DNA of 64,000 nucleotides, from assembly GCA_003615045.1 (NCBI GenBank), contig ML014162.1, forward strand, positions 52,357-116,356. Direction: 5' to 3'. Made by a program: the position numbers and the translations under genes. Origin of the DNA: Caulochytrium protostelioides. Taxonomy: Eukaryota; Chytridiomycota; Caulochytriomycetes; Caulochytriales; Caulochytriaceae. Numbering within the stretch: position 1 is the first letter of the stretch; every line of letters starts with the position of its first letter. Below, piece by piece: positions 51,792 through 62,552 of this stretch. Under the pieces are notes generated by a model. That model was not told the DNA's origin. It worked only from the letters and a program-made list of their open reading frames with translations, and did not search any database.

Positions 51792-52699
51792 GTGCCGCCA
51801 TCCGGAGCCCACCAGGTGGCGGCTCGTGGTCGGCTAAGTCCTCGGACACTGAACCGAGAAGGCACGTCGGCCTCTCTGGGGCACCCCTGCGGGGCACCAC
51901 CGAAGATTGGTTTGTATGGATGTGCGTGTTGAGTCAGTCTATCGACCCCCAATCAATATAATGATAACCATCACTTGAGTGGCCATGCGGGTAGTGCTCG
52001 CGTCGGAGCGATGAGCTCGAGGGATGCCAGGTCGCGAGAAACAGACGCAGAGAGGGGTTGGACCAGGTCTCAGGACGTGATGTGGCGCACGCCCGTCGGC
52101 GTGCCCGTCGCCCGTCGCACCGCCGGGGGTTCGGCTCGTGGACGGCGGGCCTTGGCAGCGCGCTCCTCGTTCGCGCGATCCGCGGGGTCGGCCCACCCGC
52201 CGATCCTCGCGTGACGTGGGCGACTCGCCGGCGCCTCGATGGGCGTGCTGGGCTCGTTACCAAGTATACCCATGGCGGTGCGCTTCGGTTCCGTGATGAA
52301 CCCGACGAGGGCGGGCTCCGTCCGGACGGGTTGGTCGCCCGTGCTCATCGCGCCATTCGAGCGACCCGTCTCGTCGTCCGCCTGGCCGCTTCTGCCCGCA
52401 AGCTGCACGCGCCACCTGATTCCCTCGTATACCTCCCCTTGGTCGGCCTTTGACGAGCTCGTGCGGGGTTGCGTCGTAGCCCTCCGTCGCCAGCGTCATA
52501 CCACGCCAACGATCAGCGATCCACGATCAGCGATCCACGGTCAACACGCGCGCGCCACATATACTGTGCGTTTGTGTGCGTTTGTGTGGATGCCTGCGTC
52601 CTCCATGTCCCACACTTGCGTGCGGTCGATCTGAGTTGCTACTCGGCAAGCGCGATCTCTGCTGGACGCGACGCGAGCCCCTCCGTGACTGGATCAGGC

Positions 52700-55600
52700 A
52701 TGTTCGGCAAGAAAAGGCCCGGCGGCGGCGGCGCCCGATATGGCGGTCTCGGGTCGCCGACGAGCGTCAATGCCCCCTCCGGTTTCGGCAGCGGCGGGAG
52801 CGGGAGCGGGAGCGCCGGCGGGACGTCACCGATCCGCGGCGCGAGCTTTCATATGCCCGGGTCGAGCGGGCATGGTGGGTCGAAGCCGATGAGCCACGAC
52901 TGGGCATTCGACGAGAGCAGCACGCTGCCGCCGTTTGTGAACGAGGTCGTCAACGACATCCGGCACGACTGGGAAGTGATGACGGTGTCGGACTTCAACC
53001 CCGTGCCGTATGCCCTCGAGCTGCTGAATCAGAGCGCGCTGGGCAAGGACTACGACCAGTTCCTGGGCATGTATGGGCGGCTCGACAAAGCGATGGCGAT
53101 GGTCGTGAATGAATACCATCCGCACTTCAACGAAGCCATCCAGACCTTCAGTCACGTCGTCGAGAAGATCAACGACTCGAGTGCGGGCGTCGCGGCGATC
53201 GATGCCCATCTCGGCGAGGCCGAGGATCTGCTGCAGTGCCGCCGGTATGACCTGTTGCATCTGTGGCTCAAGCACATCCAGTACAAGGAGATGGCGCGCA
53301 TCCTCGAGGCGATCCGGGATTTCCGGGACGTGCCCGACCGTGTCGCGATGCTCGTGAGTAACAAGCTGTTTCTCTCGGCCGTGCGGCTGCTGCGCAAAAG
53401 TCTGAAGCAGCTGAACAGCCCCGACTTTGCCCAGATCGCGGCGCTCGACAATCTGCGCAGCCAGCTCGCCGTGCTGAAAGTCGATGTCTTTGAGCTGATG
53501 GTCGATGAGCTCGGCAAGCACCTCTACCTGAAGAGCGCCTTCTCGCTCGACCGCCTCGAGCTCGACGAGCTGGTCTCGGACGACGTCGCCGCCGGCCACC
53601 GCCAGTCCCCGGCACCACCCGTCGCGCCGGCGCCGTCCGCGTCGGCGGCCCCGGGTGGCCGCCCCGCACCGTCGCCGCCCCCGCCGCCGACCGTCATGAT
53701 CTCGCGCCGCGCCCAGATGCGGCGGCTCGCGCTCGAGACGCCGGCGGCCAAGATGAGCGAGGACGCCGACCACCACATCGAGGCCAATCCCTTCATGTAC
53801 ATGATGCTTCTGCTCGTGTCGCTCTCGCAGCTCGGCCAGGTCGGCCCCGCAATGGCGCTGCTGCGCGAGCGCATCCCGATCGAGGTCTACTACGTGGCCG
53901 AGCGCGCCGTCCAAGCCACCCAGACGGAGGTCGCTGCCTCCGGCCGTCGCGCGACAACAGCGTCCGGTGAGTCGGCGGCCGCGACGGCGGGGGCACGGGC
54001 CGCGGGCGGGATGTCGGCGACGGTGCAGGTGCACCACCAACAACAGCAGAAGCAGCAGCAGGTCTGGCTCTCCGTGCAAAAGAAAAAGAGCCGGTCCCTG
54101 AATCTGCTCGCCAGTCCGCTGCGCCAGTCGACGACCGTGCTGTTGCAGTTGCTCCACCGCGTGTATCGCAAGTTCCACATGATCGCTGAGGCCCACCGTT
54201 TCGTGCTCACCGTGCTGCAGACCCTGCCTGCGGACGGGAGCACTGACAAGAAGACGGCGCCGGCGCCGGCGCCTCGCGACCGCATGACGAGCCGCGGGTT
54301 CGTGCCTCTCTCGGGAGGCCCGCCGGGGCCAAACGCGGCGTCTGGCGTGTACAGTATCAACGAGGTCTGGACGGCGATCCAGAACGAAGTGAAAGCGCTG
54401 CTGTACGATTTCCTGACGGCCGAGGCGGTCGATGCCGCGGCACCTGCAGCGGCGGGCCAAGGCATGAGCCTCGGAAGCACCGCGCGCAGCCACCCGCACC
54501 TGCGCCATACGTCGGGCATGTCCATCAACGAGATGCTCAAGTTTCACAGCAACAGCAGCGCCAGTACCAAGGGGCCTGGCGAGCGGAGCAAAAGCCGCGA
54601 GCCCGTCAGCGAAGCAGCGTTGCGGCGCAAACTCGTGCCCCCGACGTTGTACAAGTGGCAGATGCAGACGTCGCTGCTGGACCGGTACTACCGCCAGATG
54701 AGTGCCACGCCGAGCGCCCTGTACCGCGGCGCGGGTTTTCATCCGCTGCCTGAAGGCCTCGCGGGCAATGCGGGCGCGAGCGGTGGTGTCCGCGGCGGCG
54801 GCGGCGGCGGGCCCTTGTCGGCGCGGATGCTCGAGTACCAAACGTCCCGCACGGGCGGGGGCATGTCGCCCTCGCCGTTCGGCACCTCGCTGCTGCTCAT
54901 GGACCCGCTCGCGATGGGCGACGGGATCGACGGCAGCGGCGGCGGCGGCATCGACGGGGACGAGGCGCTGTTGCTGCATGCGGCACATTTGGCGGGCGAC
55001 GATGCCGCCGGCCTCTTTGGCAAGAACCGGATGGCGCACACGCTGCCCATCGTGCCGGATTCGTACAACGTGCTCGTCGCGTTCGGCCCGACCACGCGGT
55101 TCCTTGACCGCATGGAGCGGCTGTGCCCGCAGCTGCGCTCGGCGGGTTTCCGCTTGTTCCTGGACGACTTTATACTCAATGTGTTCCTTGCGCAGCTCGA
55201 GGACCGCATGTGGGACTACTTCCAGCAGTACGTGGCGGGTCTCGAGACGTTCACGACCGACGTCGCCGGGCTTACGCCGCCGGTGCCCCTCATCCAAGCC
55301 GGCGTGGCGCTGTTGTTCCTGACCCACGGCCTGGCCCGCACCCTGTTCTGCCTGCCGGTGCACCAGCAGGAGGTCGCGCGCATGACCATCGATGCGCTCG
55401 GCCAGTTCCACGAGCTCGCCGACGCGCAGTACCGTGGCCTGCTGAACAACACCTCGCACATGACGGGCGGCGCGGGTCTCAGCCGCGCCACCACCGCCGG
55501 GGTCACTCTCGATGGTGGGCCGCGCGATGGTGTCGGCGGTCGCCCGGCGTCGGCGCCGTCGTCGTCACAGTCGTCGTCGTCGTCGTCGCAACCGCAGCCG

Positions 55601-58393
55601 TCGCAGCCGCAGCCGCAGCCGCGGGACTGCCGGACGCCGAGCACCGCGCTCATCGAGCATCCGGAGCTGGCCGACGTGGCGTTCCGGATGTGGTCCTGGT
55701 TCCACCCGGGCCCCGCCGGCAGCCGCACGGCGCACGGTCCGTCCGTGTCCCTGAGCACGCTGCAAAGGCGCGAGCTCCAGACGAGCCTGCAGCTGAAGGC
55801 GCAGCACGGGCGCCACGGCACCTACGAGGCCGACGAGCTCGTCTGGTCCTCCCGCACCTTACGCCATCTCGCCCAGCTCAGCTGGACCCTGCGCTGGCTG
55901 GCGATGCAGCTCGACCCCTTGGTCGTCAAAGCCGAGGCCATCCAGACACTGCCGCCCCTGCCCCTCGGCGGCGTCGTCAGCGGCGCCTGGGCCGCCGCCG
56001 CGGCCGCCGCCGAGTACGACGCCCACGCCGAGAGTCTCGGGACGGGCGACATGGGCGGCCACGGCCCCAGTCGTAGCAGCAGCAGCCACGGTGTCGGCGG
56101 CGGCGTCGGCGCGCACGACGGCTCGCGGCCCCACGAGGGGCTCTGGGACGGCGCGGACGATGGCGCGTCTGTGCTCGCGGGCAGTCCCTTCGACGCCGCG
56201 CCCGCCGGCGGCGGTCTGCTCGGCCAGCTCGCGTGGGAAAGCAGTCTGCGTCTCCCGCACCTCGTGGCGGGGCTCGGCGACCCGTCTCCGAGCGAGTGCG
56301 ACTGGACCGTTGCCGACGAGCTGCCGGACGCCGCGGGCGGCGTCGGCGACGGCGAGGATGAGGAGGAGGAGGAAGCCTTCGACGCCGCCGTGACGACGGC
56401 CGTGTTCACCAAGAACCCACAGGCCGTCGTGGACCCGAACGATCCCGAGGACGACGGCGACGCCGAGGGGCCGGAGCGCGGCGACGACAGCGGCGCGCGC
56501 GACGGCGACGCGTACGACGGCGACGCGTACGATGGCGGCCGGCCCCTCGGCGCCCATGGCGGCACCGGCCGGCTGGCGGACGCCAAAACGGCGTCGAAGG
56601 CGCCGACGACCCACGGCTCCTCCCACGAGATGGTCGACCTGGCGAGCGCGCTGCCCGCCGCCTCAGACGGCCCCCGACGTCGCGCGCCCACGCCGCCGCC
56701 GCCGCCGCGCCCGCACGTCGTGCTGCCCCTCACCCCGGCCTTCCGCGAGCCGTACCGCCGCCTGACGCAGTCCTTCCGCACCCTCGGCCAGAACGCGCTG
56801 TTCTGTCTTCGCGCCGAGATTCAGTGTCACGTGTGGCACTTCCTCGACGCGTCCTTCCGCGACGGCGACTACCTCGGCCATTCGAGTGCAAGCGACGGCC
56901 TGGGCCACGTTCATGGCGGCGCGCGATCGCGCGATGCTCTTGCCGATGGGGACGGCGCCGACGGAGGGACCGGCGGCGGCGGCGGCGGCGCGGAAACGAC
57001 CGCGTCCGGCCGCCCGAGCGTCGCGACCACGGCGTCCGGCGGCGCGGGCGGCGACCACGACCCGTACAGCGTCGGCGACATCGATCCGTCCATCGCGGCG
57101 CTGAACGACGGCCTCATCGAGCTCGAGGAGCACTTGCGCGCCGTCTTGCCGCGGGGCGACCACGAGTTTGTCTTCTCCGGGCTGGCCGGGATCCTCGACG
57201 CCGGCCTCATCAGCGGTCTCGCGCGGCTGCTACCGCCCGGCGCGGCTTCGGCCGCCAGCAGCAGCAACGTCCACACCAGTGGCATGGCGGGCGGCTCTTC
57301 GGGGCCGACGCCATCGCCCGTCCCCCCGGCCGCCGCCGCGGGCGCCGCGCCGGGCGCCCAGCTGTCCGAGCAAGCCATGCGCGCCGGCTACCGCCTGAAC
57401 CGGGCAGGCATCGAGAAGTTGCTGCGCAACCGCGCGACGCTCTTGCGGACACTCACTCACCTCTCGGCCTCGTTCCAGGTCGCCGCGGCGGCCGCGGGCG
57501 CCCATGCGGGCGCCCAGGCGGGTGGCCCAGCGAGCGAGACGGCGTCGACGGCGCGCGACGGCGGCGGCAGTGACGCCGCCAGCACGACGTCCCGCCACGG
57601 CCGCCGCGGCAGCCATGGCCGCTCGCTGGACGCGCTGGACGCCGTGGGCGACCGTCCCGGGACGCCGCGCGCCGCCGGCGGCCGCGCGCCGCTGCGCAGC
57701 AGCGGGTTCCAGTCCGACCCGCTGTTCGCCGATCCCGAGCACGCGCTGCACCGCTCGGGCGTGTACTACGAGCTGCTGGCCGGCACCTCGGCGTCGCTGC
57801 TCGCCGCGGCGCAAACCGGCTTTGCCAGCTGGGAGCCCCCGGCGTGGATTGGCGCGCTCGCCGGGCTCGGCATCCGCAAGACCGTCGGCAGCGCCGCCGC
57901 CGCCGCCGCCGCGCCGCCCGTCCGCTTCTCCTTCGAGGAGATCATAGTCCTCTTTGACCTCATGGGCACCGCGCCCTTGCTCCCGCACGCCCTCGCCGCG
58001 ACGACGACGGGTCCAGCGGGCGCCGGCGCGGGCGCCGGTGCGAGCCCGGCGGGCGGCTCGCCCGCGACGGCGACGGCGGGCGCGGCGGCCAGCCCCGTCG
58101 GCGGCACGGCAGGCGCGCCCTCAGCCGCCGCCGCGGCAGCGGCCGCCGCAGCGCCGGCGTCGGCCGGCCGGACGCTCGCGAGCGACGGCGCGAGTCTAGC
58201 GGCGAAGCTGCACGCCAAGACGGCGTCGGCGCTGTCGGGCGTCGGCGTCGCCGCGGCGGGCCCGCCGCTGCCGCTGGACGGCACGAAGCCGGCGCCCGTG
58301 GAGGTCTGGACGCCCGCGCACTGGACGCAGGCCGCGCGCCTGCGCGACGCCCAGCTGAACCGTCTGAAGGAGGCGTTTGTGCGTCGCCGCTGA
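52700..58393 (+). CDS. SEC8: Exocyst complex subunit Sec8/EXOC4, about twice normal size
   Basis: Tethering-complex subunit for secretory vesicles at the plasma membrane. 1897 residues from the first ATG (MFGKKRPGGGG). The Sec8 N-terminal domain (about 75-300) is clear: VVNDIRHDWEVMTVSDFNPV, PYALELLNQSALGKDYDQFL, ETFSHVV-like FSHVVEKINDSSAGV, CRRYDLLHLWLKHIQYKEMA and LAVLKVDVFELMVDELGKHL. Helical segments continue between long low-complexity loops: LNLLASPLRQSTTVLLQLLH, NEVWTAIQNEVKALLYDFLT and FRLFLDDFILNVFLAQLEDR. Further ones are LRHLAQLSWTLRWLAMQLDP and AGIEKLLRNRATLLRTLTHL. Sec8 is about 970-1070 residues in yeast and human; here Ala/Gly/Ser/Asp-rich inserts account for the rest. No frameshift is needed, so it reads as one continuous gene. 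Confidence 0.92.
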   Translation: MFGKKRPGGGGARYGGLGSPTSVNAPSGFGSGGSGSGSAGGTSPIRGASFHMPGSSGHGGSKPMSHDWAFDESSTLPPFVNEVVNDIRHDWEVMTVSDFNPVPYALELLNQSALGKDYDQFLGMYGRLDKAMAMVVNEYHPHFNEAIQTFSHVVEKINDSSAGVAAIDAHLGEAEDLLQCRRYDLLHLWLKHIQYKEMARILEAIRDFRDVPDRVAMLVSNKLFLSAVRLLRKSLKQLNSPDFAQIAALDNLRSQLAVLKVDVFELMVDELGKHLYLKSAFSLDRLELDELVSDDVAAGHRQSPAPPVAPAPSASAAPGGRPAPSPPPPPTVMISRRAQMRRLALETPAAKMSEDADHHIEANPFMYMMLLLVSLSQLGQVGPAMALLRERIPIEVYYVAERAVQATQTEVAASGRRATTASGESAAATAGARAAGGMSATVQVHHQQQQKQQQVWLSVQKKKSRSLNLLASPLRQSTTVLLQLLHRVYRKFHMIAEAHRFVLTVLQTLPADGSTDKKTAPAPAPRDRMTSRGFVPLSGGPPGPNAASGVYSINEVWTAIQNEVKALLYDFLTAEAVDAAAPAAAGQGMSLGSTARSHPHLRHTSGMSINEMLKFHSNSSASTKGPGERSKSREPVSEAALRRKLVPPTLYKWQMQTSLLDRYYRQMSATPSALYRGAGFHPLPEGLAGNAGASGGVRGGGGGGPLSARMLEYQTSRTGGGMSPSPFGTSLLLMDPLAMGDGIDGSGGGGIDGDEALLLHAAHLAGDDAAGLFGKNRMAHTLPIVPDSYNVLVAFGPTTRFLDRMERLCPQLRSAGFRLFLDDFILNVFLAQLEDRMWDYFQQYVAGLETFTTDVAGLTPPVPLIQAGVALLFLTHGLARTLFCLPVHQQEVARMTIDALGQFHELADAQYRGLLNNTSHMTGGAGLSRATTAGVTLDGGPRDGVGGRPASAPSSSQSSSSSSQPQPSQPQPQPRDCRTPSTALIEHPELADVAFRMWSWFHPGPAGSRTAHGPSVSLSTLQRRELQTSLQLKAQHGRHGTYEADELVWSSRTLRHLAQLSWTLRWLAMQLDPLVVKAEAIQTLPPLPLGGVVSGAWAAAAAAAEYDAHAESLGTGDMGGHGPSRSSSSHGVGGGVGAHDGSRPHEGLWDGADDGASVLAGSPFDAAPAGGGLLGQLAWESSLRLPHLVAGLGDPSPSECDWTVADELPDAAGGVGDGEDEEEEEAFDAAVTTAVFTKNPQAVVDPNDPEDDGDAEGPERGDDSGARDGDAYDGDAYDGGRPLGAHGGTGRLADAKTASKAPTTHGSSHEMVDLASALPAASDGPRRRAPTPPPPPRPHVVLPLTPAFREPYRRLTQSFRTLGQNALFCLRAEIQCHVWHFLDASFRDGDYLGHSSASDGLGHVHGGARSRDALADGDGADGGTGGGGGGAETTASGRPSVATTASGGAGGDHDPYSVGDIDPSIAALNDGLIELEEHLRAVLPRGDHEFVFSGLAGILDAGLISGLARLLPPGAASAASSSNVHTSGMAGGSSGPTPSPVPPAAAAGAAPGAQLSEQAMRAGYRLNRAGIEKLLRNRATLLRTLTHLSASFQVAAAAAGAHAGAQAGGPASETASTARDGGGSDAASTTSRHGRRGSHGRSLDALDAVGDRPGTPRAAGGRAPLRSSGFQSDPLFADPEHALHRSGVYYELLAGTSASLLAAAQTGFASWEPPAWIGALAGLGIRKTVGSAAAAAAAPPVRFSFEEIIVLFDLMGTAPLLPHALAATTTGPAGAGAGAGASPAGGSPATATAGAAASPVGGTAGAPSAAAAAAAAAAPASAGRTLASDGASLAAKLHAKTASALSGVGVAAAGPPLPLDGTKPAPVEVWTPAHWTQAARLRDAQLNRLKEAFVRRR

Positions 58394-59232
58394 TCGCTGC
58401 AGTCGCGGCCATCGGAGTTCCTTTTAAGAAGGGTTTGACCCCAAGATCCGGTCTATCGGACCGCTGCGCATGCACCAACGCGCCAGTGGCATTAAATAAA
58501 ATGACTCATGAGCCTGTCGGTCGATGCATAAGGATGCTGGGAAGGATCCGGTCGATCCAGTCACCGTCACTCTGCCCTTTCTTCTGCAGGACGGCCGCCG
58601 AGTATGCGTGCTGAATAAGGACGCGACGTGTGATGATCGGGCCAGGGGGTCAAGGGCGTCAAGGCCGACCCTAATTTCAAACTCAGCGCGAGCGGCACGG
58701 CGTCGCCGGTCCGCTGTGGGCGCCGGCGGTGCTTGACCCCGAAGCGTGCAGCACATCCGCCGAATTCCCGTCGCCTCGGCGATCCTCCCGATCCCTCCGC
58801 TCGACAGCCAGAACCCACCTCGTCAAAGAGCGATATGTGAAGCATTGGTGGTGTTCCGATCCGACGGCATCGAGACGGCGCTGCATGGTCAAGCGGTGGA
58901 ACCCATCTGCATGACAGAATCTGGCATCCTCCCAGGTGATCTTTCTTGCGCATTCCGGTCGACGCTGGGAACCGCTGTGGTGCCTCATCGCCGTCGCCTC
59001 TCATTGTCTCATCGCCTCGAGCACGATCGCAGATCCGCTGCCCTGCGGTGGTCGACGTGAGCATACTTGGGCGTCTCTGTTGAGACGGTCTCTGCTGGAC
59101 CCCGCCGTCCTTACCGTCGTCCTTACCGCCGTCCTTGCCGCTGTTGTCGCCGCCGCGACCGTCGCTGCCGTCGCCCACACGCTCCCACCCGCGCTCCCCG
59201 CCGCCGTCCCGCGCGTTCTTCGGCGGCGTACG
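58394..59232. other. Intergenic region SEC8-ARMC9
   Basis: 839 bp, no gene recognised. It contains the SEC8 3' region and ARMC9 upstream DNA, including CCGTCCTTAC/CCTTGCCG near-repeats at about 59105-59135. Confidence 0.5.
58495..58500 (+). terminator. Poly(A) signal AATAAA downstream of SEC8
   Basis: AATAAA about 102 nt after the SEC8 stop, inside an AT-rich spot. A plausible cleavage/polyadenylation signal, based on the hexamer only. Confidence 0.45.
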
Positions 59233-62200
59233 ATGGCCGCCGAGCCCGCGCGCGCCGCGGACGCCGCCGGCTCGCAGCGATCCCTGGTCGCGCCCGACCT
59301 CGGCCTCGGCCTCGCCGCCCCACCGCCGCCGCGGCCGCCGTCCGCGGCCGCCGAGACGGCCCACGGCGCGTCGGAGACGTCGCACGGGCGCCGGTCGAGC
59401 CGCTCGCGCTCGCGGCCATCGACCGCCGCGTCGTCGGCCGCGTCGGCCGCGTCGTCGGGCGGCGCGGGAGCGGGCACGGACGCCGGCGAGACGAGCGAGG
59501 ACCGTGCGGTGCATGCGCTGGTGCTGCAGGTAACGTATGCCGCTGGAGAGCCGCGAAACGGCATCGCCATGCCCCAGGATGGGGTGGTAAAGATTTGCGT
59601 CAAGAGCGGCACTCACCGCCGCTTTCATTCATTCGTTCGGACGCTATGCCACGCGCGGTCGAGGTCTAGCATCTGGACAGCTACCACTTCGAAGGCACCA
59701 AGCAGGCCTTTGCGGCGGCGCTGCAGCAGCGGAAATGTGTGCTGCCCGCCGATGCTCTCGCGCGGTTTGAAGCCGAGCTCGAAGCGCCGCTGCGCGCGGT
59801 TCAAGTAAGTCGCGCCCCCCTGCTGCAGGCGAAAGCCGCACACAATGACATCCCATCGCCCTCGCTGCAGACTCCGAAAGAGGATCGGCTCGATCATGGA
59901 CCCCATAGACCCCATGGACCCCATCGACTCACCGCCTGCTTGGCCTCTCCGGTCTGATCCGCCGGCGCTCGATCGGTTCCCGCCCGGCCAGACGGCCCTG
60001 AGGACGCCGTTCCTGGCCGGCCAGAGCGATGCCTTCTGGCACGTCTGGGAGCAGCAGGTGCCTGCGGTCCACCGCGAGTCGGACGCGGGCCGCCGGCTCG
60101 AGTTCGACTTCCAGATCGCGTTTGCCATCGCGCCCGCCCGCGCGACGCTGAGCAAGGCCGCGGCCGGCCCGGGCCTCGCGGCGGCTCCGGCGTCGACGCC
60201 CGAGCCGGCGCTCGCCGCGGCGCTCGCCGGCTTCAAGCGGTTTCTCGAGAACCGCGGGTCGTCGCTCGCGCAGCTGCCCGAGTACCTGCCGTACTACGCG
60301 CTGCCGTACGTCGCGGCGCCGCAGACGCATCCGGCGTTTAGCACGCTCTTCGAGGCTGCGTGGTGGGACGCGCGGCTGCAGCAGCTGGACGCGTTCCTCG
60401 CGGCGCACTTCGCGCCCGCCGTCGAGCGCCGTGGCTCCCGCCTTGTCCAGCTCGTGGCGCAGGCCGACCGCGACCGCGACGCGCTGCGGCGGCTCGCGGC
60501 CGACCAGCAGCGCGTCCAGACCAAGCTCCGCCACCTGCAGAGCGACTACCATAGCCTCATTGGCGTCGCCTCCGACCTCGTCCAGACCATCGCCGCCAGC
60601 CTCACGGGCGCGCCCATCACCGCGCAATACCTGTCGGCCATCGTCATGAAGCTCTCGGCCTTCAAGACGTCGGCACCGGCCTCGCGTGCGCCGAGTGGCG
60701 CCGCTGGTGCCGCTGCGGCGGTCGACGCGGTCGGGACCTCCCCCGCCGCCGCCGATGCCCACGCGCAGCATCAGCGGCCGCCGCCCGCGCCCACGGCGTT
60801 CGCGCGGTCGCGACGGCCATCCGCCGCCACGGCGTTCCCCGCGTCGGCGCCGTTCGCGCAGCCGCCGTCGCCGTCCGTGGCGGCGCACCCGCTGCCGCCG
60901 CCCGCGTGGGTCGTGCTGGACAGCGCGGCCGTCACGGCGTGCCTGCAATCGACGGACCCGTCGCAGACGCGCGCGCAGGCGCTGCTGCTGCAGGCGCTGA
61001 CGCACCGGTTGCTGTCGGCGCCGACCGCGAACGTGCGCCGCCAGACCATCGCGCAGTGGGGCAAGGCGGACCTGTTCGCGTTCGCGTTTCCGCCGAGCCC
61101 GACGACGATGGCGGCGCACCTGCTCGCGGCGCCCGCCGTCCTCGAGCAGACAGCGCGGCTCCTCAACGTCGTCGCCAGCGAGTACGTCGGCCGCAACGCC
61201 CTCGTCTCGGGGCTCCACCCGCCCGGCTCGCTCGTGGCGCTGCTGCACACGTGCTTCGCCGAGACGCTCGCCAGCGAGACCGCGACCGCGCAGCACCTGC
61301 TCGGGTGCTGCCAGAAGCTGAGTCTGCGGCGCCGCGTCCAGAACACGATGAACGCGCTCGCGTTCGTGCCGCTGCTCCTGTTCCGCGTGCTGACGCCCGC
61401 GCGGCTCGATGCGCTGCATCCGTACACCGTCGAGTATGCTATGGCGCTCGTGATGAACCTGTGCATCCGCAGCGCGGGCCGCGCGCAGTGCGCCAAGGAC
61501 AGCGCCCGCGTGCTCGAGACGCTGCGCTCGCTGCTGGCCGACGACGACGCGCAGACTCGCACCTACGTCCACGGCACGCTGTACGCGCTGCTCGCCGAGC
61601 GCTCGATCCGCGAGCAGGCGCGCAACATGGGCTTCGACGCGCTGCTCGCCGACGCCGTCCACGCCGCCACCGACGCCGGCGACCCCGACGAGGCTAAGCA
61701 GCTCGCCTTTGTCCGCACCCGTCTCGCGAGCGACGACCGCGACGACGACCCGGCGGACGGGACGGACGACGACGCCGCCTCGCAGACCGGCGCCGCGGCC
61801 GCCGACGGCGGCGCGGACGACGAGGACTACGAAGACGACGCGGACTTCTACGACCCGGGCGCCGGCGACGTCGACGTCGGCGCCGACGACGGCCTGGCGG
61901 TCGCGCCGCACGAGCGCGCCGGCGAGGCGCTGCTCACGGCGCAGTACGCGGCGCCGGGCCGCCCCGCGATGGCGTTCGCGCCGACGGCGGCGCCGACGGC
62001 GCAGCCCTCGCCGGCGCTCGTGCACGGCCGGCTCCCGCCCACGGCGCGCTCCCGCACGCACACCGGCCCCATCCAGCACCCGGCAGACTTCCTGCGCCCC
62101 GTCACGCCGTCGTTCACGCTCGCCCTCGGCGCGCCGCCCCTGCGTCCCGCGACGGGTTCACGGCCCTCCTCGCGGCCGGCGTCGGCGGCGTCGGCGTCGG

Positions 62201-62469
62201 CGGCCGCGCCGCGGCACCCGAGCGCCGCCCTGTATGCGCAGGGGCCGAGCCGAGCCAACTCCCGGCGCGGGTCCGTGTCCTCGACGAGCGGCCGCCGCGC
62301 GCCCTCGCCCTCGGCATCGGCGGCGGCGGCGGCGCTGCCGATCGAAGTCCCGCGGTACACGGTGCGCAAGGGCGAGCCCGCGGCGACGGTCGCGGACCGC
62401 CAGGAGTTCACCCAGGCGTTCGCGACGCGGCCCAAGGTGCCGCGGACGCCGATCGGGCCTGCCGCCTAA
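59233..62469 (+). CDS. ARMC9: ARMC9-like LisH/armadillo basal-body protein
   Basis: In animals ARMC9 acts at the basal body and ciliary tip (Joubert syndrome gene). Three exons: 59233-59529, 59670-59804 and 59881-62469, all phase 0; 1006 residues. Donors are GTAACG and GTAAGT; the last acceptor (AAAG) is the least certain. The first splice rebuilds the LisH motif: VHALVLQ joined to HLDSYHFEGTKQAFAAALQQ. Exon 3 matches ARMC9 closely: FWHVWEQQVP, LAQLPEYLPYYALPYVAAPQ, LQSDYHSLIGVASDLVQTIA, then SLRRRVQNTMNA, TVEYAMALVMNLCIRSAGRA and YVHGTLYALLAERSIREQAR. The tail after about residue 760 is Asp-rich then Ala/Pro/Ser low complexity. The family assignment is very strong. Confidence 0.9.
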
Positions 62470-62552
62470 GGCGCGGCCCCACCCATTCTTCCGGTATGCT
62501 CGATGGATTCAAATGCTATCACGTGGCCAGACGGCCCATCTAAACGCCGCGC

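Larger units (their letters stand above)
51012..52699. other. Divergent intergenic region bL32m (-) / SEC8 (+)
   Basis: 1.69 kb without a recognisable gene. It contains the CACGTG array, the second copy of the hairpin repeat (51757-51791), and a short AT-rich spot at 51948-51975. The last 200 bases are pyrimidine/ACGATC-repeat-rich SEC8 leader with an in-frame open extension that lacks an ATG before 52700. Confidence 0.5.

Noticed and set aside
52826-55459. Minus-strand open frame of about 880 codons opposite SEC8
   Set aside because: Shadow of high-GC coding sequence: rich in Arg/His/Gln with no fold, while the + strand carries clear Sec8 motifs.
59929-62079. Minus-strand open frame of about 715 codons opposite ARMC9
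   Set aside because: Arg/Gly-rich antisense shadow; ARMC9 on + is diagnostic.
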